From NCBI GenBank assembly GCA_914767715.1, contig OU612068.1:20398001-20462000 (forward strand): a stretch of DNA of 64,000 nt, in the 5' to 3' direction. This DNA is from Membranipora membranacea. Lineage: Eukaryota; Bryozoa; Gymnolaemata; Cheilostomatida; Membraniporidae. The first letter of the stretch is position 1. Every line of letters starts with the position of its first letter. Under the pieces are notes generated by a model. The model was not told the origin of the DNA, did not search any database, and worked only from the letters and a program-made list of their open reading frames with translations. Both the position numbers and the translations under genes were made by a program. Shown here one piece after another: positions 48,601 to 64,000 of the stretch.

Positions 48601-49319
48601 ATCCTTTAAAATCGATGCACAAAGTTATGTACAGGAAAGGTGAGTAGCCTTAGTGTTCTTACTCGGTGTCATAGCCTAGTGCAGGAGGGTAAGTTTGCCT
48701 TCTCGCAAGCTTGAAAATGACAAAATTTATAGCTAGCTTTCATTTAATTTTTTCTCCACCTCATTGCCTTATTAACTCTCACTTATGTAAGAAATAAATG
48801 GTGTTAGCTAACATCAAGGCTTCTCCAAACTCGATGAGCTTACCTCAAGCTAATATTATCTCCTCTGGGGTAGCTGTTGCTTGTATAACTTATTTGACGG
48901 GGAAACCTTCTGGAATTTGTCTTGGCACCTCATATAATTTTTAGCAAGGTGTAGATTCCTACTGAGTTAACAAGCCCTTTGTCAAGCAATCATGCGACAA
49001 AGCATGATAGCAATCATGAAAGCAAGCATCATTCTTATACTTCGATGAACAAGGGCTGGCTGCGTAAAGTAAATTCTCAGGGAGACCATATTCCAAGCAG
49101 AACAGTTTACTCTTCAATGAGGCATACCCACTCTTTTTATGATATTATTGTATATTACACTCTGTTTTGTGAGGTGAAATATCATATTAAAAGCTTCTTC
49201 ACTTGACAGGTGAGATCGGAGATTGGAAGAACCATTTTACAGTGGCTGATAATGAATGGTTTGAGGAACTCATCAGTAACTGGGCGCCTTCCAAGGAGAT
49301 GCAATTCAAATATGAATAG
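45690..49319 (+). CDS. Cytosolic sulfotransferase (SULT family)
   Basis: Seven exons: 45690-45888, 46225-46431, 46906-46958, 47422-47613, 48008-48154, 48537-48639, 49210-49319; 336 residues, all phases consistent. It transfers sulfate from PAPS to a hydroxyl or amine of a small acceptor. The 5'-phosphosulfate loop is SYPKTGTHFGW (Lys65). The catalytic His is in RVLNTHYRLDVLP (His118). The 3'-phosphate site is VTRNPKDTVVS (Arg138, Ser146). The C-terminal signature is YRKGEIGDWKNHFT. There is no signal peptide or membrane anchor, as expected for cytosolic SULTs; length is slightly above the usual 290-300 because of an N-terminal extension and an insert around GAGNPEQ. The acceptor cannot be predicted. 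Two decayed relatives lie at 31.9-33.1 and 51.2 kb, so this is the surviving member of a small local family. Confidence 0.94.
47903..47936. repeat. Perfect 34-bp palindrome
   Basis: CATAGACTTAATATACT and its exact complement without a spacer, in the intron between exons 4 and 5 of the sulfotransferase gene. It may be a minimal transposon footprint; no function is known. Confidence 0.6.
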
Positions 49320-49989
49320 TCTAGAAGTGTTTCCGTTTTCTAAGGATTGATAATTTGATTTTTGCAGTTGATTATATCCAAATGAGTGTAAGTTTACATC
49401 AAAATACTAAGAGAATTAGACAGATTGCCACTAAGTACAATACATTATCAAACTATGTACTTACTTCCTTTACCATCCTGATATGTATCGTCACTCAGAG
49501 TGTTGTAGTGTGGACAGACATATATAAATATATATTGTGAAGACAATAACTGACTGTTTCTTACCGTATATCTGCAGTATCAATTATATTTGTATATGCA
49601 GGGAGGCATCTTTGTAACATAGTTTATTATTTGATTATGCTGAATATCTTTTTTCAAGTGTTATTGATTTTGATGGGCTGTCGACATATATTCAGTACTG
49701 TAAATTGTTAGTTAGGATATGAGAATACAACAATCTCTTGGTTGGGGGGGGGGGGGGGAATTGTAATGCACGTCTAGTATCATACAACAATATGTCTGAG
49801 GAGAAAAATTAACCATATAAAAGGATGTCTTTTCTATTATCATGAGGATGCAACTGCAAATCACATCACATTAATGCCAAATAATGTATAGTTCACATCT
49901 AAAGAACGCCAACAACGACAATCCACAAGCTGTTCAATGGGATCAGGGAGGGAAAGAGTATTACAATAAATGTACATATAATAGCATAT
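49320..49989. other. 3' flank of the sulfotransferase gene
   Basis: AT-rich flank, partly similar to the flank of the pseudogene after 33115. A G-tract of about 15 bases lies near 49745. No gene and no clear polyadenylation signal close to the stop were found. Confidence 0.4.
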
Positions 49990-50442
49990 ATCATCATGGG
50001 CTGTCCTTCCTATCCGAAGATGACTTCTTGTGAACCATGTCTCTCCATTGGCATCTGTTTCTGCTGAGGGATTGCCAGCTAACAACAGGAATCTTTTTAT
50101 CTTTGAGGTTTCTCTACGCTGTGTCCTTGAACCTCAGCCTGGGTCTGCCAATATCCCGTACACCTTTTTTAAGCTGAGAGTACAGGATTTGTGTGGGTAG
50201 TCTGGAGTCATCCATCCTGTGTATATGACCAGCCCATCTCAAGTTTCTCTGAATTAGGAGTTCATACATGCTGGGTGGATTTGCTTGAGTAATGATGTCG
50301 GCATTTGAGATGAAGTCCCGCCATTTGACATTAAGGTTTGTCGCAGGTGTCTCATCATATAGGTGTTGAGTTTATGTGCCGCCAGCTTGTACACTGGCCA
50401 AGCCTCCGCGCCATACAGTAAAATAGTATATATATAGGACAT
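49990..50442 (-). mobile_element. LINE reverse-transcriptase C-terminal relic
   Basis: Read on the minus strand, about 50440-50310 gives TILLYGAEAWPVYKL, the typical end of a LINE reverse transcriptase. About 50245-50015 gives NLRWAGHIHRMDDSRLPTQ, then GRPRLRFKDTA and SWQSLSRNRCQWRDMV, the conserved tail of CR1/L2/RTE-type ORF2 proteins. The two parts are in different frames, and a stop follows FKDTA, so it is dead. No endonuclease or palm motif remains in the window. Confidence 0.8.
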
Positions 50443-51089
50443 ATAATATAGTATTTATAGGGCAGTATATCTTTTCTCTCATGCACATAAAAATATCAAG
50501 TTGGGTTTACTTGACCATATTCTCTTTGTACCAAAAGGACACTCTGATAGCACTTCTACCTCCTATAAGTTCAGTGACATGTCTCCCTTTTATTTTGCAC
50601 CTCCCAACACAATCTATCACAATTATCTATCAGAAGACCTCAACTAGAAAAAAAGTATCGATCAATATACACAGTTATCACTGCATTATATTAGATATTT
50701 GAGAAATAAATATAGCATGCGTTATGAACTTGTATGAGGGAGCGATAGATGTTGTCAGACGCATGTGAGAATGTATCACATCCTGGTTAGAAAACCTCAT
50801 AAATATTTATTGCTTAGTAAAAAGAGACTGTGGGGCTTCTGCTACAACAAATAAGATAATAGAAGGGGGGGGGGGGGGGCAAGTGATATGACAAGTTCTA
50901 CCACCCTGGATCCCTTGCTAAAACCTCAGTATTATTATCTTAAATTAGCTTGTTGCTTGGCTTGGGTCCTCACTGTTTTAGATCACTCTTCAGAGTTGCG
51001 TCTATTTTCTATCTTAGTCTTCATTTCAAGGTTATCGTTGACGTAACAATGCTGAATATATCCGTCACATAATGACCTTAACACCAGCC
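50443..51089. other. Spacer, flank of sulfotransferase duplicates
   Basis: No gene is supported. About 50730-50940 resembles 34640-34800, including a G-tract (near 50866) followed by AAGTTCTAC and a TTGCTA-type stretch. This marks the shared 3' flank of the sulfotransferase copies. Confidence 0.45.
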
Positions 51090-51240
51090 AGTTTGACTCC
51101 TAATCCTGGAGAAAATAAGCACTGCCAATCTAGCCTTGTTAGGCCGCCAACCACTATAGCTATTTTCTCACAAAGATCGGCATAGACAACCCTACGTGGG
51201 GAATATATACAGGGGCATATATAGTGAGCGAAGACATGTA
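51090..51240 (+). pseudogene. Relic of a sulfotransferase first exon
   Basis: About 51180-51235 matches the start of exon 1 of the gene at 45690: AACCCTACGTGGGGAATATA, then ACAGGGGCATATATAGTGAG. The reading frame has a stop (ATATAG where the gene reads ATATGG), the start codon is lost, and the match stops before the PAPS loop. The 90 bases upstream resemble the leader of the intact gene. With the 3' fragment at 31.9 kb it shows at least one more lost gene copy. Confidence 0.65.
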
Positions 51241-52462
51241 TAAATAAATATAATACATTTTATCTTCAAAAATTTAAGCATATATTAGATCAATAAAACT
51301 GTTTAGTTTATAGACCTGTGAGCTGAAGATGTCTGTAGTCCCATCTATACTATTTTGTTCAGAGTTGCTTCTGTGGCTGTGTAATACAGCTTACACATAC
51401 ACAGGTGCACAAGTACTTAGTGCTGAAAATAATCAGCACAGTTGGCCTTAGTACTTGCGGATCATGTGGCTTGATGTTCAAGTAGTGACCTGTGTTACTT
51501 ACTGCCGGGGTCTGCCACCTCTTAGTTGACAATGATGTTTCTTTTCACATCTTTCTGATTTAAATTGGATGATATCAGTTAAAAAAAATCAAAAATCGAC
51601 AATTTTGAGAATTGTTGAATATGTTACCGGTCACCTGCCCTTACATAATATTATTCACTATCCTTATGGTTGAAAATGCATCTTCCACCACTAGTATAAA
51701 TAAACCATGCTATATTCCATTTAGTTGTGCTTGATGTTTCAATAGTCATTATGATACTTTAAATTTTGCGTTTCAGAAAACCATCAATAATATTATATAT
51801 TAGAAACAGAGGGCATTACTAATATATGGCTATCATTCCATGCTAAGAGAGGGGACAACTGCCAAATACCTGCCTGCTGTAATTCTGTGATTCCTCTTAG
51901 TTTACATCAATGCAGAGTAATCTGACAATGGCATAACTTAAATGCAACTCATAAATCAGATGGTAACCCTCTTCTCCCCACCCCACGTTGCACACTTCAC
52001 TTTTGAAGTTTTGAGATAGTTAATTTGATAAACTTCGTAAAGGCAAAAGGTTGGGCAAGACCTTGGGTTTGTTAGACGAAAGCGATGCGAGTTAGTGGCA
52101 TTACATTACCACACACTCACTTTGAACAAATGAGTGTTCGATACTGTAATGCCACTAACTGCAAATGCATGTCAAAATATAAAAATAAGGCACAGATTGT
52201 TAACACTGACAGTGACACAGTTTGAGCATTTGATTGGAGTAACAGTGCTTATCAAATCTGTTGATCAGATGAAATTGACAGGCTGCAAATGATTGCATAG
52301 TATTATCATAAATATTTGTGTACATGTGATCTCGAAGGTCAGTATTTTGTGTAGGGTACAAATATTTCTCGCAATGACTGCAGCAATCTAAGTTGTGCGC
52401 ACATCACTAACTGCTCCCAGCGTGTAACAATATTACTAGTGCTTGCTGTGAACATCCTTTGG
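51241..52462. other. Spacer before the PhyH gene
   Basis: No gene is supported. A palindromic element lies at 52091-52159 (GTTAGTGGCATTAC pairing with GTAATGCCACTAAC). The PhyH promoter should lie in the last few hundred bases; no clear TATA box was seen. Confidence 0.45.
52091..52159. mobile_element. Short palindromic element
   Basis: GTTAGTGGCATTACA at the left pairs with TGTAATGCCACTAAC at the right; CACTCA and TGAGTG pair inside. About 69 bases, MITE-like, unrelated in its ends to the other families here. Confidence 0.5.
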
Positions 52463-55400
52463 ATGATGGCTGCAACATTGAAAGGTAAATAACGATTACT
52501 TTTTCAGGAAAATTCACCCTGTGCACTCTTGTGTGTGTGTAGCATTGAGTTTTAAGTTACAAATAGAAATCATATAGAATCTGGGCTCTTGATGCCAGAG
52601 ATGCATGCTATAAAATGTTTTACATGCTTCTCATAAGACTAAAGCCACCCACTTTGCGCTATATTTGTTATTATAGTATGTATCAGCCAGACTTTCATTC
52701 ATAGGTACTCTTTGCAGTGGCTTGCAATCATAGATTTAAAATTAAAAATTTTTAAATCTATGCTTGCAATGCATACCAGAGGTTATTTGATATAGTCATA
52801 CCCATACTCAGATCACCTTCGTTGTAGAGTTTCAGTATGTGCAGGGACAGCCGCTAGAGGTGACCCCAGAGATGATGGAGGCATGGGATAAAGATGGAGC
52901 TTTTATTGTCAAGTAAGCATTATGCCTCCTTAGATAAAGTCAAGATGTAGGCGAGCTTAGGGGTAGTATTAGACTGGCTTGACAAGCTTGACAAACCTCC
53001 CCTCCCAATAAAGATTGTTACGACAGGCGAGGGTATTATATACTCTAATAACTCAGTGAGTGGAGGGCTCAAACAGCACTCAAATGGAACTGGAAGGCCA
53101 CAATATTAGCCGTTTGTCAGAGCAATCAAACTTCTTAAGTTTGACTTTTAACCACGGTTTATAGTTATGGGATCCAATGATTGGTTTTGGTATTGGTATC
53201 GATATTTAGCTGCGTCACCAAGTTTTGTTTTCTAATTTTTAGAAAACTTTTCCCAGACAATGAGATGGAATTGTTGAAGAAGAACTTGGACTGTGAGGCG
53301 ATTAGACATGCAGCATATGATGTGAGTGATGCTGATGCATTTCAGTGAGGTGTGATACTACTCATACAACTGTATTGTCGATAAGACTCGTACACAGAAT
53401 ATTATCATCAAGTTTTGGTAGTGCTCCCTTCATGACAAATAACCAGTATATCGCGCTCTTTGTCCTAAAATTTCTAAATTGTTTGACTTTTGCGAAGCAC
53501 AGGGTTCTTCATAAATATGGAGTAATGGGCTACATTTGAAACCCATGAAGTTTCGACTCCAGAACATTTGACATTAATATTACAATATCACCCACTGGCA
53601 AGAACCCAAAAAGGTTGTTTGCCCTCATTAGCACCTTTGAAAATTGAAATTGCGTTAGTATAGCTTGCACCTGTGGAATTCTCTGACAGGATTATTTTGG
53701 AGCATCCACGGGTTTTCACGCTGACATATCAACCAAACTCTTTTGTATGCAGGCACTTTTTGACAGCATCTTATTAATCTGAATCTGATCTTACTTTTTT
53801 ACTTGTACGCCAAATATTCCAAATATTCGAATTTTGGATTTTGATGGAGTAAAACTCACTAAAAGTAAAACTTGTTTATGTCAACAATTATGTTTGTATG
53901 ACAGGGCAAAGTCTGACATTACATGTTTCTGATGAAAGAGACATATAGTTATATTAAATAATCCTGTAATCCAAAATGCTAATGTATGTCCCTTGTTATG
54001 GAAACAGTCATTCTTGCAGTTACCAATCCATAATGCAATGTTTTGGAAATTCCAGAATCCCATAAAGTGTTTGCCCTGATCTCTGATGGAGATGCAGGAT
54101 AAAGTTGAATGGTGGGAAGGTTGTAAACATTCCACAAAGATCTCAATAACTCATCTGCGGAAAATTCTAAATTGACCGCTTGGTTTGATTCTTTCCACTG
54201 TTGTAGATCGATGATGGCACTGGAACCACTAAAAGTAGGCTTGTTATTTGGAACAAACCAGGACATGATGTATCAGGGATCATCGCAAGAAGTGAGAAGA
54301 TAGTCAAAACCACTGAAAAGGTCGGTCATGATCATGACAAAAAATACTACAATTTTCATTGCCATATTCATTAGTTTGCAAGATAATTATGAATGATGAA
54401 ATCTAAACAGATGGTAGTGAAGTATGGGGTATGACTTTGGATTTGATACACAAAACAGACCCACGATCTCGAAGGTGCTCAAACTGTCCATGGATCATTG
54501 AGATACAGCGATGGTTATATAGTACTGTGTTTGTTCTAGCTGCTTGGTGGTGAAGTGTTTCACTATCACACCAAATTGATTCCGAAACAACCAAGAACAG
54601 GAGGTGTTTTCCAGTGGCATCAGGATTATGGATACTGGTACAACAATGGAAATCTGAAACCTGACCTCAATACCGTGTACATAGCTGTGGATCGCTGTGA
54701 TACTGGAAATGGATGTATCGAGGTAATAACTCAAACTTGGTGATTGTCTTGACTTTTGTCAGCGTATTTTTCGAGTGCATATGAATGACATGTTACTCAA
54801 CACTAGGTGAAAATTGAGTTCTATGTGACTGATGAACAGAAGACTAGGCCTATTCACAAAACAATCATTGCATTTGGTGATACATACATGTATGGTCCGA
54901 TTTATATGTTTGCTTCGACACATTATCCCTGCAAGCCTTGCTTTGTTTGAGAGATAAGTGAGTGCTCAGGTCTAACCAAGGAGTTCTATTCCTCCTTGGT
55001 TTAACGCTGGCAAAAACTATATATTGTCACTAAGTTTGCAATCACAGTTGAGGAAGTGTTGTGTTGCGTTAAATTATAGATCATGCCCGGTAGTCATAAA
55101 TGTGGTAGACTGGATCATGGGCCAATCGGTGGACAACAAGGCGCTAACCTTGAGCGTATAGAACTTCTCAAACAAAAGTTCCCTACTATTCCTGTAGTCA
55201 TGGATGCAGGTAATCATACATTATATCTATTACTTTGATGTTCTTTTGAGGCGATAAATCGCAATATGTCTACGTACTAGTTGGTTGTGATGGAATCTTG
55301 GGTGTATTAGGAAAATCGAACTAGATATAGTATTGTCGATCTTAGTGTCTTCGGAATAAGGGCCACGCTTGATCCTGATTTGCTATCAATCATTGTCTAC

Positions 55401-55928
55401 TTTCAGGGGATACAATGATATTCCATGCTAACATTGTACACAAAAGTAATGCCAATAACAGTGACAGAAGACGGTGGGCACTTCTTATATCGTACAACAC
55501 AAAAGAGAACGAGTCAGCAGTCAAACACCACCATGCATCGTACGAAAAACTTGATGTGGTAAGATATGTGCAATGTAAAACTTTCTAGGAAGCTCAAAGA
55601 CCATGAGATAATTATTTTTCTTTGCATTTTAGCTTTGATAAGTATTAGTAAACCATCATAAATGAACAGGCATGTACCCTGTCTGGCAAACCATACACAT
55701 GCCGTTGATCGGTGCATTGAAAGGCACGAAGTGCCACCATATTTTCCATAATAAATTTTCCCATGCAATACAAAGAAAGACATAAGTCTTTTCTATTGAC
55801 AGGTACCAGATTCTGCTATACTAGAGTGCACCAACTTCAATGATATGACTGGCAAAGACTTCATCGATGCTGCCAGCGATAAAACTGTTGGAAAGCCAGA
55901 GTTTGTCGAAGACGTTGAGAAGCAATGA
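52463..55928 (+). CDS. PhyH-family Fe(II)/2-oxoglutarate dioxygenase
   Basis: Eight exons: 52463-52484, 52828-52912, 53243-53321, 54207-54320, 54540-54722, 55080-55209, 55407-55558, 55803-55928; 296 residues. The first exon codes only seven residues (MMAATLK) but joins in phase. Such enzymes hydroxylate a substrate using Fe(II), O2 and 2-oxoglutarate. The metal triad is visible: His127 and Asp129 in QWHQDYGYW, and His216 in FHANIVHKSNANNS. The 2-oxoglutarate-binding Arg lies in SDRRRWALL (226 or 227). VMPGSH-like IMPGSHKCGRLDHG and the length also fit the family. There is no N-terminal peroxisomal PTS2 or C-terminal SKL, so it is probably not the peroxisomal phytanoyl-CoA hydroxylase; it is closer in layout to PHYHD1-like or EctD-like proteins. 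The substrate is unknown. Confidence 0.93.
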
Positions 55929-56376
55929 AAGGTGAAAGAGCTACCCACATTTAAAATGACGACTGCTAAACTTTTGGAGAATGTTCAGGAAATGATCCTA
56001 AACCGAGATACTTCATTTACCATTATCACCCAATCAGATAGATAATCAGGAATACATTTTACTATATATAGTTAATAACATTATATAATGTATTCTAGTC
56101 GGGGATCCCGCAGTCAAAATTTCATACTATCAACATGAATATTGACTCGAGGATACCCGACTATTGGATTTAATCATCAGCAAAAGCACATATTATTTCT
56201 ACTCGTTGTAACTGTGATGATTCATGTCAACAACAACTGCTTTCTCATGGAAGTTGGGGGCTATATCTTCGGATAATTCTAATTTTTTGGTATCGTTAAA
56301 GCTGTATTGTTACTCCTTGTTTAAAGTCTCTGCTAGGCTCAGATAAACCGACAAAACCTTGTCAACCTAGGGTTAC
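55929..56376. other. 3' flank of the PhyH gene
   Basis: AT-rich untranslated or intergenic sequence with no gene and no repeat recognised before the foldback element. Confidence 0.4.
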
Positions 56377-56386
56377 TTGTAACAGT

Positions 56387-57723
56387 GGTGATCACCCAAA
56401 AGGCAACTGCCAAAAAGCCACTGTCCATAAAGCCACTAGCCAAAAAGCCACTGGCCATAAAGCCACTGGCCAAAAAGCCATTGGCTGTAAAGCCACTGGC
56501 CAAAAAGCCACTGGAAAAAAGGCCACTGGCCATAAGGTCACTGGTCAAAAGGCCACTGGTCATAAGGCCACTGGTCAAAAAGCCACTGCCCAAAAAGCCA
56601 CTGGTTAAATGATAGAAGTCTGATATCAACTTTCCATTGACATGTTTTTTGGGCTCGTAAAACAAAATTCTAGCTCTTGATATGCCATTTATAAATTATT
56701 TTTTATTTCTACTCACTGATTCCCATTTTAGTAAAGTTAGAAATGATCCCACCAATGAACTAAACCTTTAGTTCATTGATCCCACCCACCCTTTGCAAAT
56801 AATTATTTAAAATGACTCCACCTGGACATCTTCTCACACATTTTTTCTGTACCGTAACCCCCAAATAATGTATCTTGATGGACAAATTGAAGTTATCACA
56901 AGCAAACAGTCAGTACTTTTAGATCGAAGCAATGCTGCACTGAGAAGAGACAGCGGTGTAACTTTTTTGATTTTTACATGCCACAAGCCAAGCACGAGTG
57001 AGTTGCATACCCTACTGGGAACAACAGAAAAAGTCAGTGATCAGGTTACAAAACTTTAAGCAATAGCGATCAAGTTGAGTCGGTTGGGTTTTTGGTCATC
57101 AATAATAAAAACATTCGATGGATGCACAGATAGATATTGGTAGAGGCCTGTATTATTTACAAGAGAGTTTAGTTTAGTATCAGATCTGATATAACCATGT
57201 GATAATCAAAATCGATCACAGGGTGCATTTGGAAAAAATAATACTAAACATCTTATCATGTTAACATAGATTATTGTCACGTTACGAAGAAAAAAATCGA
57301 AAAAGCTACATTTTAATGTATTAATTGGGGGTTGCGGTACAGAAAAAATGTGTGAGAAGATGTCCGGGTTGAGTCATTTAAAAAAATTATTTGCAAAGGG
57401 TGGGTGGGATCTTTTCTAACTTTACTAAATTCATCAAGTGAATCAGTGAGTAGAAATAAAAAAATCATTGAAAAATGGCATATCAAGAGCTAGAATTTTG
57501 TTTTAAAGGTCCAAAAAATCATGTCAATGGAAAGTCGATATCAGAGTTCTATGATGTTACCATTGAACCAGTGGCTTTTTGGGCAGGGGCTTTTTGACCA
57601 GTGGCCTTATGACCAGTGGCCTTTTGGCCAATGGCTTTATGGCCAGTGTCTTTTTGGCCAGTGGCTTTATGGCTAGTGGGTCATTGGCCAGTGGCTTTTT
57701 GGCAGTGGCCTTTTGACCCGAAA
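56387..57723. mobile_element. Foldback-type transposon with minisatellite arms
   Basis: A 1337-bp element flanked by a perfect 10-bp direct repeat, TTGTAACAGT (56377-56386 and 57724-57733). The arms run from about 56387 to 56863 and, inverted, 57327 to 57723. The outer parts of both arms are a minisatellite (56395-56608; 57567-57715) built of 12-base words such as GCCACTGGCCAT and GCCACTGGCCAA. The inner parts are unique sequence shared by the arms (for example CTCACACATTTTTTCTGTAC). The central region of about 460 bases is not repeated and has a 63-codon frame without known domain. Long inverted arms made of short tandem repeats are the hallmark of foldback (FB) elements. Open frames across the minisatellite (Lys-Pro-Leu runs) are by-products of the repeat. 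Confidence 0.82.
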
Positions 57724-57733
57724 TTGTAACAGT

Positions 57734-58191
57734 TTTTAATGCGCTTTGATACAGATTCAGCAAATAATCATGAATAATTTAAAAATGCCATCAAACAAGA
57801 AACATTGAATTTTATAATCTTAGTATAGATGGAAGATTTTTGTGATGATCTATCTAGTTCTTGTCTGGAAGCTATTCAAGATGAGACACACCACAAAGGA
57901 GATTCTATGATACTGTAGATATACATGGTGGTTATATTAATTTGATATAATATCTGGCACAAAAAATTGGACGGCATTGATCAGAAAAAAAGCATATCAC
58001 AATATTTTCAGAACAATTTTTCATTTTCCTGTTAAAGAATAATAGGTTATTAATCATTCTCATCAGTATGAGAATGAAAATAAATCAAGATGTATGTGAG
58101 AGAAAAAGAAACAAAAAAATGGTAACTAGCAAGTATCCATAGGCGACAACTGCAATATTTGTTGATTGAAACAAGAAATTACAAGTGTTCC
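57734..58191. other. Spacer between foldback element and the GAF-domain gene
   Basis: AT-rich; nothing recognised. It contains the downstream flank of the minus-strand gene ending at 58192. Confidence 0.4.
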
Positions 58192-63994
<5,803 letters not shown>

Positions 63995-64000
63995 CTACAT

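Noticed and set aside
56385-57763. Lys-Pro-Leu repeat proteins on both strands
   Set aside because: These frames are simply the translation of the minisatellite in the foldback element's arms; they exist in inverted copies and have no splice or start context.

Overview
The window is animal nuclear DNA. It is AT-rich, its genes are split into short exons by GT-AG introns of mostly 200-1000 bases, and small palindromic transposons litter introns and spacers. The gene content (a Sec14/spectrin-repeat protein, TRIM-type RING/B-box E3 ligases, a membrane collagen, a cytosolic sulfotransferase, a PhyH dioxygenase and a GAF-domain protein) fits an invertebrate, possibly an early-branching one such as a sponge, placozoan or cnidarian. 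The species cannot be fixed from sequence alone. All gene models were built by hand from splice signals and reading-phase agreement; none has transcript support here.

Layout. (1) 18-9238, minus: a SESTD1-like gene of 15-16 exons, with an N-terminal Sec14 domain and then spectrin repeats. (2) 9.9-18.9 kb and 21.2-30.5 kb: two tandem copies of a unit of about 11 kb, each holding an eight-exon minus-strand gene for a RING / B-box / coiled-coil / beta-propeller protein (904 and 921 residues). Both have an unusually long Pro/Lys-rich repeat segment in front of the RING. (3) 31.87-33.12 kb, plus: the 3' exons of a dead sulfotransferase gene. (4) 36.9-40.3 kb, plus: a type II transmembrane collagen-like gene with a recent exon-pair duplication, lying between two long direct repeats (35.0-36.2 and 40.7-42.0 kb). 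(5) 45.7-49.3 kb, plus: an intact seven-exon sulfotransferase gene, followed by a relic of another copy's first exon (51.2 kb) and a LINE reverse-transcriptase relic (50.0-50.4 kb, minus). (6) 52.5-55.9 kb, plus: an eight-exon PhyH-family dioxygenase. (7) 56.39-57.72 kb: a foldback-type transposon with minisatellite arms and a 10-bp target duplication. (8) 58.19 kb to the right edge, minus: the 3' half of a gene with GAF-like domains and a dynein-stalk-like segment, resembling EFCAB5.

The genes do not form an operon or an evident pathway. What links them is the mode of genome change: tandem gene duplication with decay (TRIM-like and sulfotransferase genes), exon duplication (collagen gene), and repeated invasion by non-autonomous terminal-inverted-repeat elements. 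Because the TRIM-like unit is present twice, it serves as an internal empty-site control that dates several insertions.
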